The notes under the pieces: generated by a model | What the model saw: the letters and a program-made list of their open reading frames with translations, nothing else | Databases searched by the model: none | Told to the model about the DNA's origin: nothing | Assembly (NCBI RefSeq): GCF_026262505.1 | Contig: NC_067204.1 | Location: 20,057,300 to 20,121,299 of the forward strand | Length of the DNA stretch: 64,000 nt | Direction: 5' to 3' | Source of the DNA: Trichomonas vaginalis G3 | Lineage: Eukaryota; Parabasalia; Trichomonadida; Trichomonadidae | Part shown: positions 20,402-29,801 of the stretch, piece after piece | Layout: each line of letters begins with the position of its first letter | Numbering within the stretch: position 1 is the stretch's first letter | Program-made: the position numbers and the translations under genes

Positions 20402-21357
20402 TCGTCATTTTCAACTTCTTTAGCATATTCGTCAGGAGTTGTCTTATATTTGTTAGGAACTGTCTTTGAAAGTATACCACCTTGAACTTTGACAAGTTTG
20501 AAACGAGGTCTGACAATAGTAGTTTTATCTTCTGCTTGCAGTGTGTACATTTTGCCATGTTTGCCTAAAACTTCATAATATTCTCTTGTATACTTTCTTC
20601 TATTTTTACGAACACGAATGTGAGTACCTGTCGAGTTCCCATTGTTGTCATAGTCAATAGTATTTTCATATGGGTCGCGTTTAGGTATTTCTATTTTTAC
20701 TTTGTCACCTTTCTGAAGTTTGAAGCCCGGCATTCTTTCTTGTTTGTCTCTTTTGACTAAATTATTAAATATATAGTCTTTCTCTAAGTCAGGGTTGTTT
20801 TTCATTTCTTCGGGGGAGTGGTTTCCCAAACCTTTTTGTTTACGGTTATTGTAAATATTTAAAACTTGTCTCATCTTTGCCATGGAGAAGTGTCTATATT
20901 TGTCGTATATGACATTTCATTTGCTTCACCACCTTGTGGTTGGTTTAAGTCTCTTAACATTTTTATACAACCGTCAATGACACCAAGAGCAGAATGGTTT
21001 TTGGTCGACAATGAAATATTGGTTTACATTTTTTGAACGCAGATAGTTTTTAATATCATCTGATTTGAAAGAACTTTCACAGTCAGATGTCAGTTTTGTT
21101 GGATGGTATTTGTCAACGAATATTGTCAAAGCAGTTTTCACATCTAAAATATTTTTGGACCATAATGGTATGGCTTCACAGTATCTTGTGTTTTGACCAA
21201 CAAATATTAACCAGTATGGTGGTCCATCTTCTCTATACCTCGGAATGTTTTCCAAGATATCCATAAACCAAGCATTTGGTGTTGAACTAAAGATTTTTAC
21301 CATGAGTGCTTTCTTTGTCGCTTTAGAAACATAGGGGTCCTTGTTTGGATTCGTCAT
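20398..21357 (-). pseudogene. Polinton rve-type integrase part
   Basis: The core acidic residues lie in WFMDILENI and LTSDCESSF; the C-terminal domain has GFKLQKGDKVKIEIP and VRPRFKLVK. The family joins element ends to target DNA, leaving a 5-6 bp duplication. It overlaps the end of the fibre gene by four bases in convergent orientation. Confidence 0.85.
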
Positions 21358-21374
21358 TTTTTACCCTATAAGAA
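21358..21374. promoter_or_regulatory. 17-bp bidirectional start region, integrase / MGLFGAL gene
   Basis: TTTTTACCCTATAAGAA gives the element start motif for the plus gene; the reverse strand gives TTCTTATAGGGTAAAAA before the integrase ATG. Confidence 0.5.
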
Positions 21375-21774
21375 ATGGGTTTATTTGGCGCATTAGCAGG
21401 AGTTGCATCCAGATTTTTGCCCGCAGTGGGAACAATAGCCAGAGGTGCATTTGGAATTGGAAAGAAGATTTTGAGTACATTAGGTATACTTAAAGAGAAA
21501 GCACAACCTATTATACAAACTGTACAGAAAGGTTGGGAGGTAGCACGAGATGCAACAAATCTTATTCCAAATCCTGAAACAAGAGGAAAAGTTCAAGGAT
21601 GGATGGACAATGTAGGAAGACAAGCAGGAAACTATTATAACAAAGCAAATGACTACTATAACCAAGCAGGACACTATATGGACCAAGGTGAAAGATTTTT
21701 AACAGAGGATATAACCATGCACAACAGTGGGTAAACAATAACCAACCTCAACCGCCTCAAACGTGGGGAATGTA
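21375..21774 (+). pseudogene. Polinton Gly-rich amphipathic protein part
   Basis: This is the counterpart of 9936-10337: hydrophobic N-terminus, then a YYNKANDYYNQAGHYMDQGE tail. Possible membrane-active capsid component (inference). Confidence 0.6.
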
Positions 21775-21794
21775 AAATTTTTTACTGAGATGAA

Positions 21795-21947
21795 ATGAAC
21801 AATACAGCATTGAGACAAATGGGTTCAAGATGGATTTGTCGACTTCCAGCAGTTACACCACGTGTTTGTCAAGTTCTTCCTATACCTCAGGAAGTTTTAG
21901 ACCGACTTAAAAAACAACAACAACCAGTTGAAAACAAACCAAACTAA
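21795..21947 (+). CDS. Polinton small basic protein, 50 aa
   Basis: Short open frame with start motif TTTTTACTGAGATGAA, conserved in copy 1 (9764-9916). Contains GSRWICRLPAVTPRVCQVLP and a QQQ-rich tail. Function is unknown. Confidence 0.6.
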   Translation: MNNTALRQMGSRWICRLPAVTPRVCQVLPIPQEVLDRLKKQQQPVENKPN

Positions 21948-21967
21948 AATTTTTTACGGACCTGAAA

Positions 21968-22552
21968 ATGACCGAAGAAGTTGAAACGGTAGATTTGACA
22001 CCACAAACAAAAAGTTCAGAACCATTGTCAAAACCTGTCAAAGAACTTACAGATGAAGAGAAAAATTCAATAATAGAAAGTGCCAGGTCTGGAAATACAA
22101 ACCCTAACTATAAAGTCACTTTTCATAGAAATGGAACGGCTAGTATCTCAAAAAAGAAACAGACTCTCACAAATAAAATATTGAAGTCTGAAGGAGCTTT
22201 CGAGACAACAGATGGAAAAGTTTACTTCACTGACCAACAGTTCATTATAGAACATCTCATTGACTTAGAGTCGAAATATTCTAAACTTTACAACAAACAC
22301 AAAAAGTTGAAAGGAAAACAAAAACAAATGGCATATGATATTTATGAAGATGTTGACGACACAACTGTTCCTGCAAGTGAAGTAAAGTCAGAGGAACCAA
22401 AAAGTGACGAAAAACCGATAGAAGAAGAGAAACCAAAAACTGAAGATAAACCAAAACCAAAGTTTAGTTTCCAAACTAAACCAAGTCAACCTTCATTAGC
22501 TGGTATGGGTTGGCGTCAAAGACTTATGGCAGCAGGCGGTTATGTAAAGTAA
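21968..22552 (+). CDS. Polinton Pro/Glu/Lys-rich protein, 194 aa
   Basis: The N-terminal third is polar, with a YKVTFHRNGTASISKK segment; the middle (ILKSEGAFETTDGKVYFTDQQFIIEHLIDLESKY) looks folded; the last third is a charged linker with EEKPKTEDKPKPK, ending LAGMGWRQRLMAAGGYVK. It lies just before polB, so a terminal-protein or replication role is conceivable but unsupported. Start motif TTTTTACGGACCTGAAA. Confidence 0.65.
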   Translation: MTEEVETVDLTPQTKSSEPLSKPVKELTDEEKNSIIESARSGNTNPNYKVTFHRNGTASISKKKQTLTNKILKSEGAFETTDGKVYFTDQQFIIEHLIDLESKYSKLYNKHKKLKGKQKQMAYDIYEDVDDTTVPASEVKSEEPKSDEKPIEEEKPKTEDKPKPKFSFQTKPSQPSLAGMGWRQRLMAAGGYVK

Positions 22553-22582
22553 AGAAAAAAATATTTTTTTATTTTTATAAAA

Positions 22583-24736
22583 ATGCCCCCATATAGAATG
22601 GACAGAAAGTCTGCTAGAATAAAAGCAGAGTTGCAAAGATATGGTTGGAGAGTTTCGAAGAATTTTAAATATAGGAAGGGAAGACCCATAAAAGTCTATG
22701 ACAAATTGTCTGGTCTTCGCTACGAAATGGATTTGGAAACAGCACGTGCCAATTATCCAAACAGACTAGAGAGGTTAGAAGAAGAACGTCTTATGGACAT
22801 GCCTTTCGATGTTAGTGAACCTCAAGTTGAAGGACACGACGGCTTTGCCAGATTCTACTGGAAACATGACGAACAATTGCATCCTTTGAGAAGGAAAAAA
22901 GGTAGTGCAGAGGATGGTCATGCTCCCATGGAAAGAACAAGATATGCATATGAAAAGTATCGTGAAGTTAGAAGTCAAATTACATCTGGTCGAACCTTTA
23001 CAGTAAACTTTGACGAAGGAAAGAACAAAGAAGGCTTCATGGGAGTACTTGCTGCAATTCAAGACGGAAATAAGAAAGGACACAATCTCAGATTGACCAT
23101 AACAGATTTGGATGGTCACATTTACTATGCACATGGCAATGAACAAACAGCCGCAAAACTTCTTGACGCTTTCAAGACTACAAAGAGAGAACAAATGGTT
23201 GACTCAGACTCAGACATTTTGAATGCAATTGAAGGAATTGCAAGTGTCAAGTTCGAATGGCATGAACCTAACCCTCAAGCAGTCAGACAACATGCTGGAT
23301 ACTTCCCCTTCATAAATAAGTCTGACATTGACTTGACAAGGTATGGAATTTACAATTCAATTGAAACAATTGTCAATGAACCTTGTATTCTTACATGTCT
23401 CAGGAACTCTGGTCTTGTTACAGATGAGAAGATGAAGTATCTTGAGTCATGTGTGAAGACAAGGTACATTCTCAGAGGTCAATTGGCAAAAATTGCACCG
23501 TTGGCAAATGTCAATATCCGAGTCAACATACCTACAGCTAAAGGTTCTTCACATGACGACTATGTTGTTGACAAAGACTTACCATGGTTGAAGATTGTAA
23601 TTGTCCACAACCACTTCATGTTGAACGAAAGTCTTACAAACCCATTGTTCGGAAAAGGCAAGTGCAACATTGTCAGAGCTGTAAACATTCTTTTCGAGAA
23701 AGGTTTGTTGGAACCAATTCCAGATGACAAGCTGACAGAAACTTTTGTACCAAAAGACGAAACAAACTTTTCACTGTTAGCAAGACCAAAAGTTGTTCCA
23801 GACAAAGTTCTAGTACAAAAGAAGTACATAATTCCACAAGGAGTTGGATTGTTCGGATACCAACCTGAACCAGAAGAACTTCCAATGAGGTTGCAAGAAC
23901 TTCAAGATGCTATAAACAAACTTCCATTGAGACATCCAATTGACGTCAAATTGTATTGGAGAGCATCTGAGTTAGGTCAGAAGGTTTTATATGAGACAGG
24001 TTGCTTCGACGATGTTTATGAGATAACAGGAGAAGTTTCTCAGAAGATAAGAGACTCACTTGAATTTCCACAAACTGGACCAATTGGTTGCGACAAGTTC
24101 GACTCAAACGAAAAGATATACTATGTCGACCTTAACGCTGCATACATGAGGTTTGTCCAATATATTCCGACTGGAATTCCAAACGAAGATGGTGAGTTCC
24201 CGGGAAGGAACTATACAGTTGGAAAAGTCATACAACAACTGTATGATATTAGGAAAGCTTCAAACCCCAAACTTGCAATGACACTCAAATTGCTTATGAA
24301 TTCGACATGGGGATATTCCATTAAGAAACCTCAAGAGATGAAGAGTAAACATTATGAGAAGGTCGACAACTTTGTTGAAAGGTTTTCTCCTTTTGTTTTG
24401 AAGTACGAATTCACTCAAGGTCAAAGTGGCTTAGTAACCACATTAAAACCTATTGTCGAACATTGGTCTTACCCTCAGTTCGCAAAAGCAGTCCTTGACA
24501 ACTACAACAAATTCTTCTCCGAAGTCAAATCCAAAGTGAAGGTTTACTATGAGAACATTGACGCACTCATGACGAACGAAGAAGGCTATAACAAACTCAT
24601 TGAAATGGGAATGGTCGGTGAAAAGATGGGCTGTTTTAAGCTAGATAAGGTATTTTCCGAAGTTCATGTCCTCTCCAAGCGTAAGTACTGGGGCATACTT
24701 GAAGACGGCACAGAAATAAAACATTGCATGAAATAA
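22583..24736 (+). CDS. Polinton family B (protein-primed type) DNA polymerase, 717 aa
   Basis: Motif A YYVDLNAAYM lies near residue 513, motif B LLMNSTWGYS near 570 and the motif C region YYENIDALM near 655. The region before residue ~450 carries a conserved N-terminal part of unknown fold. Polinton polymerases are often longer (about 1000 aa with exonuclease), so this reading is short for the family. It replicates the element. Start motif is the T-rich run ending TTTTTATAAAA. Confidence 0.85.
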   Translation: MPPYRMDRKSARIKAELQRYGWRVSKNFKYRKGRPIKVYDKLSGLRYEMDLETARANYPNRLERLEEERLMDMPFDVSEPQVEGHDGFARFYWKHDEQLHPLRRKKGSAEDGHAPMERTRYAYEKYREVRSQITSGRTFTVNFDEGKNKEGFMGVLAAIQDGNKKGHNLRLTITDLDGHIYYAHGNEQTAAKLLDAFKTTKREQMVDSDSDILNAIEGIASVKFEWHEPNPQAVRQHAGYFPFINKSDIDLTRYGIYNSIETIVNEPCILTCLRNSGLVTDEKMKYLESCVKTRYILRGQLAKIAPLANVNIRVNIPTAKGSSHDDYVVDKDLPWLKIVIVHNHFMLNESLTNPLFGKGKCNIVRAVNILFEKGLLEPIPDDKLTETFVPKDETNFSLLARPKVVPDKVLVQKKYIIPQGVGLFGYQPEPEELPMRLQELQDAINKLPLRHPIDVKLYWRASELGQKVLYETGCFDDVYEITGEVSQKIRDSLEFPQTGPIGCDKFDSNEKIYYVDLNAAYMRFVQYIPTGIPNEDGEFPGRNYTVGKVIQQLYDIRKASNPKLAMTLKLLMNSTWGYSIKKPQEMKSKHYEKVDNFVERFSPFVLKYEFTQGQSGLVTTLKPIVEHWSYPQFAKAVLDNYNKFFSEVKSKVKVYYENIDALMTNEEGYNKLIEMGMVGEKMGCFKLDKVFSEVHVLSKRKYWGILEDGTEIKHCMK

Positions 24737-24885
24737 AAAATTATTTTTAAAAAAGTGACATTTTTTAAATTTTATTTGAAATGTACGCTGAGTTTGTTGG
24801 AGAAGACCGTTGGGAAACTTGTTTGTTAGATGAGAAATATGAAATGGCATACCATTTTAAAACAATATATTTTTACATATATTAA

Positions 24886-25746
24886 ATGCTTCAGGTTGAA
24901 AAACAAAGAACAAAAGTAGCAGATACAAAACCGTTAGACTATATCTTTACAAATGCTGGTAGGACTATTTCAGATGAAGAAATTTCATCCCGAGCATACA
25001 GGTTTGACTATCCAATTCGTTGGCTTCAAAGTCCTTCAGATGCAAAGGCAATAGGATTTAGAAGAGTTTTGTTTTCAAATAGAACTAACGCATTTATGTT
25101 CGCAGTATATTTTCATGGGCAGTATAAAGGTTCTGATGGTCTAATAGACAAATTTGACGAAATGAGAATCTTTACAGTTCGTTCAGACGAAAGTCTTGAG
25201 AAAACTCTAAATGACTTTCAAACTCAAATGAACAAATATTATTGGGAATTTCAAAAAAAATACAACTCTTTACTAAATGGAACATACTATCTGAAACTAG
25301 AATATGACAAGATGAACTCCACCGTTTCATTTCAAAAGATTGAAATTAACCCTCCAAGAGATACAGAGTTTTTATTTTGGGAAGTAGACAAACGTTCTTG
25401 GGCACAATTTCTTCGGTTACTAAACCAGAACGAACCATTACCACCAGATGGTCCATTTAAATTTATACTTCCACCAGCAGATTTGATGGTTTATAGAAAC
25501 GTGTTTGACCCTCAAAATGTTATGTGTCATGCAAGTTTCAGTTCAAGCAACAATAGTTTTCTATGTATTGGTAAGGACTTTTATGACTTTGCTTCTAAAT
25601 TCTACGAACCATCTAGTAACAGTTTCTCTGACTTTCAAGTTTGGTTCACAACAAATGGTGTGCAACATATTATTCCATTGTACTATGACTTTTATCTCGA
25701 ATTGTCTTTCATATATAACTACAGAAAAGTGCTGAAAAAGTATTGA
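24886..25746 (+). CDS. Polinton MLQVEK-family protein, 286 aa
   Basis: The reading is open throughout and nearly the same in three copies of the window. No signal peptide, membrane helix or known motif is seen. It follows polB by 150 bp, with start motif TTTTTACATATATTAA. See the paralogue at 18149-18997. A beta-rich structural protein is my guess. Confidence 0.75.
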   Translation: MLQVEKQRTKVADTKPLDYIFTNAGRTISDEEISSRAYRFDYPIRWLQSPSDAKAIGFRRVLFSNRTNAFMFAVYFHGQYKGSDGLIDKFDEMRIFTVRSDESLEKTLNDFQTQMNKYYWEFQKKYNSLLNGTYYLKLEYDKMNSTVSFQKIEINPPRDTEFLFWEVDKRSWAQFLRLLNQNEPLPPDGPFKFILPPADLMVYRNVFDPQNVMCHASFSSSNNSFLCIGKDFYDFASKFYEPSSNSFSDFQVWFTTNGVQHIIPLYYDFYLELSFIYNYRKVLKKY

Positions 25747-25860
25747 ATGTGAAGATATTAGAAAATAACATTTTTTCTAACATCGTAGAAAACTCATGAA
25801 AACAATTTATTTTTGACACTTTCACAAAAAACATAAAAAAGTGAAGTTAAAATGAGATGT

Positions 25861-26226
25861 TTACTGAACTGGTTGGATGTCGCCTTCTGTAGTTATGTAG
25901 AATGGTTGACCCGAGAAGTGGAACAGTGCTCTGAGAATTTGGCTCATTCTTGGGAAAGGGTTCTCTCTGTTTGGAAGTTGTATCCAAGGACGCTTGGCAA
26001 AGAACTTGAGAAGAGCTTCTTTCTTTGCTTGCTTTATGTCGTCGTAGGCTGTCCCGTCTGGTATTTGAATTGGAATTCCAGTCGAAGTCTCGAGATTCAA
26101 GGCAGCCCTTCCAGTTATCCAACAGTTAACAAGCTTGCCTTTTACATTCTGCCTGAGGAAGTCTTTAACAAGCTCGTTAATTTCAATTAGGTAAATTGCC
26201 TCGTCGGTAGGTTCGACCTCGACCAT
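25861..26226 (-). CDS. Polinton unknown protein, 121 aa
   Basis: It begins MVEVEPTDEAIYLIEINELV and has a balanced composition with helical segments (DDIKQAKKEALLKFFAKRPW). A fragment of it survives at 3361-3480. The plus-strand alternatives in this stretch are Trp/Cys-rich and unlikely. The start is weak because the 21-bp array lies immediately upstream. Confidence 0.45.
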   Translation of the reverse strand: MVEVEPTDEAIYLIEINELVKDFLRQNVKGKLVNCWITGRAALNLETSTGIPIQIPDGTAYDDIKQAKKEALLKFFAKRPWIQLPNRENPFPRMSQILRALFHFSGQPFYITTEGDIQPVQ

Positions 26227-26340
26227 TGCTACTGTCAGAAAAAGTACTGCTACTGTCAGAAAAAGTACTGCTACTGTCAGAAAAAGTACTGCTACTGTCA
26301 GTAAAAGTACTGCTACTGTCAGTAGCAGTACTGCTAGTAG
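26226..26340. repeat. 21-bp tandem repeat, copy 2 version
   Basis: Units of CTACTGTCAGAAAAAGTACTG, later CTACTGTCAGTAAAAGTACTG. Neither strand codes convincingly through it. Confidence 0.85.
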
Positions 26341-26777
26341 CAGAGATTTTTATCGTTGTGGTCCGATGGTTAAGCCACCAACGAATGTCCCACGTCCCAC
26401 CAACCGAGTCCAATCTCAATCCAGAAGAACCGAAAGCACCAGCCCCTGCACCTCAGTTCCAGCAATTCCAATCTCAATCCAAATTACTACCAGTTCCAAT
26501 ACAAATCGAAGAGAGACCAAGAGTTCGAAGAAGGTCTGAACCGCTTACGCAAAGAGTATGCTACAGCTCCAACCCTTGGATGTTTATGCAAAAACCTGCC
26601 CCACAATTCCAATCTCAGTCCAAGAGAGACCAAGACTTCGAAGAAGGTCTGAACCGCTTACGCAAAGAGTATGCTACAGCTCCAATTGAGAGAAAGTTGT
26701 TCCCGGACCAAAAAATAAAGTTTATGTTAGAATGTGAGATCTCACCTGTTTTTTCACCTCTTTTCTCACCCTCTTGA
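26340..26777 (+). other. Possible Gln/Pro-rich ORF with internal duplication
   Basis: Open frame with APAPAPQFQQFQSQS and a duplicated DFEEGLNRLRKEYATAP block. More than one frame is open, so coding is unsure. It resembles 3660-3880 in the mosaic spacer. Confidence 0.3.
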
Positions 26778-26871
26778 ATTTGTCATGATTTCATCGTAAA
26801 CTAAACGTAAATGTTTTGTGAAGAATATAGCAACCGCCGGAATTCAGACGGTTGCTTTTTATACAAAATTC

Positions 26872-27039
26872 ATGCGGGAAATTCTTGAGTTTTGGTTGAA
26901 AGAATACGGTGGAGCCAAAAGTGGCTCGACCTCAAAACAAGCATTTTATGAGCTTACAAAGGGTGTTATGAATGAATTCAGCAACATACATCCTGACCTC
27001 GTTCATTTTGTTGATAAATTCAGTAAAAATATATTTTAG
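26872..27039 (+). CDS. Small Polinton ORF, 55 aa
   Basis: MREILEFWLKEYGGAKSGST with a helical C-terminus. Present in three places in the window. The GGAGCCAAAAGTGGCTC hairpin lies inside. Coding status uncertain. Confidence 0.35.
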   Translation: MREILEFWLKEYGGAKSGSTSKQAFYELTKGVMNEFSNIHPDLVHFVDKFSKNIF

Positions 27040-27374
27040 GTGAAGTGGTGACATCTCACCCGTTTTCTCACCTGTTTTCTCACCTCATGAATTTTCATGA
27101 ATTTTATATATTAATGTTTTGTCGAAACTTCTTCATCGTAAATGTTTTGTCGAAACTTCTTCTTCGTAAATGTTTTGTCAAACATGAACGTAAATGTTTT
27201 GTCATGATTTCTTCATCGTAATGAGTGTAAATGACCCAAAAATATAATTTAGGTGAAGAGGTGACATCTCACCCGTTTTCTCACCTCTTTTCTCACCTCA
27301 TGAATTTTCCCGAAATAAAAAATAAAGTTATTTTTATTTTTATTTATTTTTTTATTTTGTATAAAAGAACAGAA

Positions 27375-28310
27375 ATGTCAACAATCGGCACAACAACAAT
27401 TCAAACAACAGCACCAAACTCGTTAGTCATGAATCCAACATCTATGTTAGTAGAGATGAAAAGCTTCATTCCTTCTTCATATACTTTCGAAACAGAAATC
27501 CAGAAGATAAAGCAGGAACTTTTAACAAGTAATTTAGACTGTACCGCACAGAATGAAACAAATGAACAGTATCTTTATGAAATGCAGGACATTATTGACC
27601 ATTTGCCTAAACTACCTGAAATCCAACAACAAAAACTCACTATTCCTGAATTCGACGAAATTGAAGTGAAACCAACTGACTCAGTAGAAATAAAGAAGTT
27701 CATACGAAAGGTAAATTATGAATTCCTTGGTTTTCATTGCAACCATAAAGTTATGGACAAAGATTGCGACATGTTATATAAGAACATCTCTGACATATAT
27801 AAATCTGAAGAATTTAAGACCTACGACAACTTTGTTTCATTAGCTGCAAAATGTGTATGGCAGATAAGAGATGAAGATAGTAGGGGTACGGTATGGAACG
27901 AACAAATAAGACCCGCTATGTTTGAGTTAAAGAAAACCATTGACGCCTTAGTTGTTTTAGCAGGTAAGGTTTCAGAATATAACGCAAAAATGAACCCGCA
28001 ATGTTCTAAATGTAAAGCAGCAATGAGGAGATATAACTACTCCGTCAAAGAGATAGAAAGAATGAGAAACGACTATGCAGATTTAAAGAAAGAAGCAGAG
28101 AAGCCAGCAGAAAATAAAATGAACATGTTAGAATTTCTGAACAAAAACTATCCAACAGCAGAAGATTTCCTATTATCTGACGTCAAGAAGAAGTATAAAG
28201 AAACTTTCGGTATCGTTAAAACATTCGATGTACTAAAAGAAGAAATAGAAGCTACGAAACTGTTTAAGATTTCAAATATACATCGTACAATTCATGTAAA
28301 ACGGTTATAA
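27375..28310 (+). CDS. Polinton MSTIGTTT-family protein, 311 aa
   Basis: The start at 27375 is the conserved MSTIGTTTIQ; an in-frame ATG at 27231 lies in repeat DNA and is unlikely. Helical and charged, with a CSKCKAAMRRYNYS pair of cysteines near residue 212, a conserved YEFLGFHCNHKVMDKDCDM segment, and a C-terminal RNIYHVKRL/RTIHVKRL end. It shares its leader with the KilA-N gene at 28961. Function is unknown. Confidence 0.7.
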   Translation: MSTIGTTTIQTTAPNSLVMNPTSMLVEMKSFIPSSYTFETEIQKIKQELLTSNLDCTAQNETNEQYLYEMQDIIDHLPKLPEIQQQKLTIPEFDEIEVKPTDSVEIKKFIRKVNYEFLGFHCNHKVMDKDCDMLYKNISDIYKSEEFKTYDNFVSLAAKCVWQIRDEDSRGTVWNEQIRPAMFELKKTIDALVVLAGKVSEYNAKMNPQCSKCKAAMRRYNYSVKEIERMRNDYADLKKEAEKPAENKMNMLEFLNKNYPTAEDFLLSDVKKKYKETFGIVKTFDVLKEEIEATKLFKISNIHRTIHVKRL

Positions 28311-28841
28311 AATAACAGGTGAGAAAACAGGTGAAAAAAGAGGTGAGATGTCACCTCTTCACCTAAACATTATTTTTTGCTGAATTCAGCAACAAAATTC
28401 TGAGTAAAATAATTTTTAGGGCTTGTGTCAAACCGTTGAGTTTTCACAAAATTTAAAAAATAACATTTACCATGTAAAACGCTTATAAAATAACTGAGGT
28501 GAGAAAACAGGTGAGAAAACGGGTGAGATGTCACCTCTTCACCTAAACTTTATTTTTGGGTCCTTTACGCTCATTACGAAGAAGAAGTCTTGACAAAACA
28601 TTTACGAAGAAGTCTTGACAAAACATTTACGAAGAAGTCTTGACAAAACATTTACGAAGAAGTCTTGACAAAACATGTACGAAGAAGTCTTGACAAAACA
28701 TTTACGAAGAAATCATGAAAATTCATGAGGTGAGAAAAGAGGTGAGAAAACGGGTGAGATGTCACCTCTTCACCTAAACATTATTTTTACTGAATTCAGC
28801 AACAAAATTCTGAGTAAAATAATTTTTAGGGCATATGCTTG

Positions 28842-28865
28842 CTTCCCTCGGAAAACCGAGAGAAG
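28842..28865. repeat. Hairpin CCTCGG-AAAA-CCGAG
   Basis: Reverse-oriented counterpart of 3982-4005, with one stem mismatch. It lies ~100 bp upstream of the KilA-N gene. Confidence 0.55.
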
Positions 28866-28960
28866 AGATTCCGTATGAAAATCATGAATTTCCTTAAGAT
28901 AGAAAAAATAAAGTTAGTTTTATTTTTATTTATTTTTTTATTTTGTATGTAAAGACAGAT

Positions 28961-29785
28961 ATGTCAACAACAGAGAACACAACAACAGTTATAGTCCATG
29001 AAGCTATAAGTGAAGAATATGAGTACATACAGTTTAACAAACAGTTACGTCTCATTCGTTCGGTCAAAGATGACATGTACCAAATGCAAAGTATTTTGAC
29101 AGCATGTTATGCTCCAGACACTAAACACGCAGACGACTGGTTCAAAAACCAAAGCACACAAGAACTTTTGAGTGAAATTTCTCTAGACCGAACTTTTTCG
29201 GTCTTGCATAAAACACATGAAAATCGTAAAAATTTGCCAATAAATTTAAGAGGATATTATGTACATAGACTTCTTGTAAATGCAGTTGCAATGTGGGCTT
29301 CGCCTCGTTATGCTTGGCATGTTTACAAACTTCTTGACGAAATTCATAGACAAGAACGTGAAGAGATGGAAAAGAAACTTCAAGCAAAAGATGAAGTCAT
29401 TGAAGCAAAAGACAAAAGCATTCAGAAAAGAATACCACGTTCGGTACCAAAAGGAAAGGAAAAGAACTATAAGTATATGATTTATACTGAAGAGATGGAA
29501 AATGAAGAAGATAAAGATATGGTTATGTTGCATTTAGTCAGAAGAAACAACAAAAGCTTTTACGACCTTGCTAAGATTTACAAATCTGACAGAAATTGGT
29601 TCTATCGCGAAAACTTACCGATTTCAATGACTCCAAATGAAGATGTGAAACAAATAGTTCAAGATACGTTACCTCAAACACACTATGATATGAAAGGTTG
29701 TACAATACTTACCTTCAAAGAAGACTTACCGCTACTGAAAGAAAAAATAACAGAGTATTTTGACAACTTCAAACAAGTAGGGTAG
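28961..29785 (+). CDS. Polinton KilA-N-type DNA-binding protein, 274 aa
   Basis: Residues ~85-115, LRGYYVHRLLVNAVAMWASPRYAWHVYKLL, match the KilA-N signature (polar Y-hydrophobic block, AMWxSPxxA). A coiled coil (REEMEKKLQAKDEVIEAKDK) follows and then a folded C-terminal domain with basic KKNYKYMIYTEEME-type strands. KilA-N proteins of phages and large DNA viruses are transcriptional or host-interaction factors. ATG at 28961 chosen over an upstream TTG. Confidence 0.75.
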   Translation: MSTTENTTTVIVHEAISEEYEYIQFNKQLRLIRSVKDDMYQMQSILTACYAPDTKHADDWFKNQSTQELLSEISLDRTFSVLHKTHENRKNLPINLRGYYVHRLLVNAVAMWASPRYAWHVYKLLDEIHRQEREEMEKKLQAKDEVIEAKDKSIQKRIPRSVPKGKEKNYKYMIYTEEMENEEDKDMVMLHLVRRNNKSFYDLAKIYKSDRNWFYRENLPISMTPNEDVKQIVQDTLPQTHYDMKGCTILTFKEDLPLLKEKITEYFDNFKQVG

Positions 29786-29801
29786 ATGCACTCTTTATTT
29801 T

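Larger units (their letters stand above)
26718..28791. repeat. Inverted-repeat cassette cluster, copy 2
   Basis: Cassettes lie near 26718-26778 (with perfect centre GTGAGATCTCAC), 27026-27095, 27236-27310, then in reverse orientation 28315-28378, 28494-28556 and 28727-28791. They flank the MSTIGTTT gene on both sides, inward facing, so the gene itself sits inside a larger inverted repeat. 25-bp repeats lie at 27115-27215 and 28577-28710. Confidence 0.75.

Noticed and set aside
27231-27374. An N-terminal extension of the MSTIGTTT protein starting MTQKYNLGEE
   Set aside because: It reads through an inverted-repeat cassette and the promoter-like leader and is not shared by the other copies.
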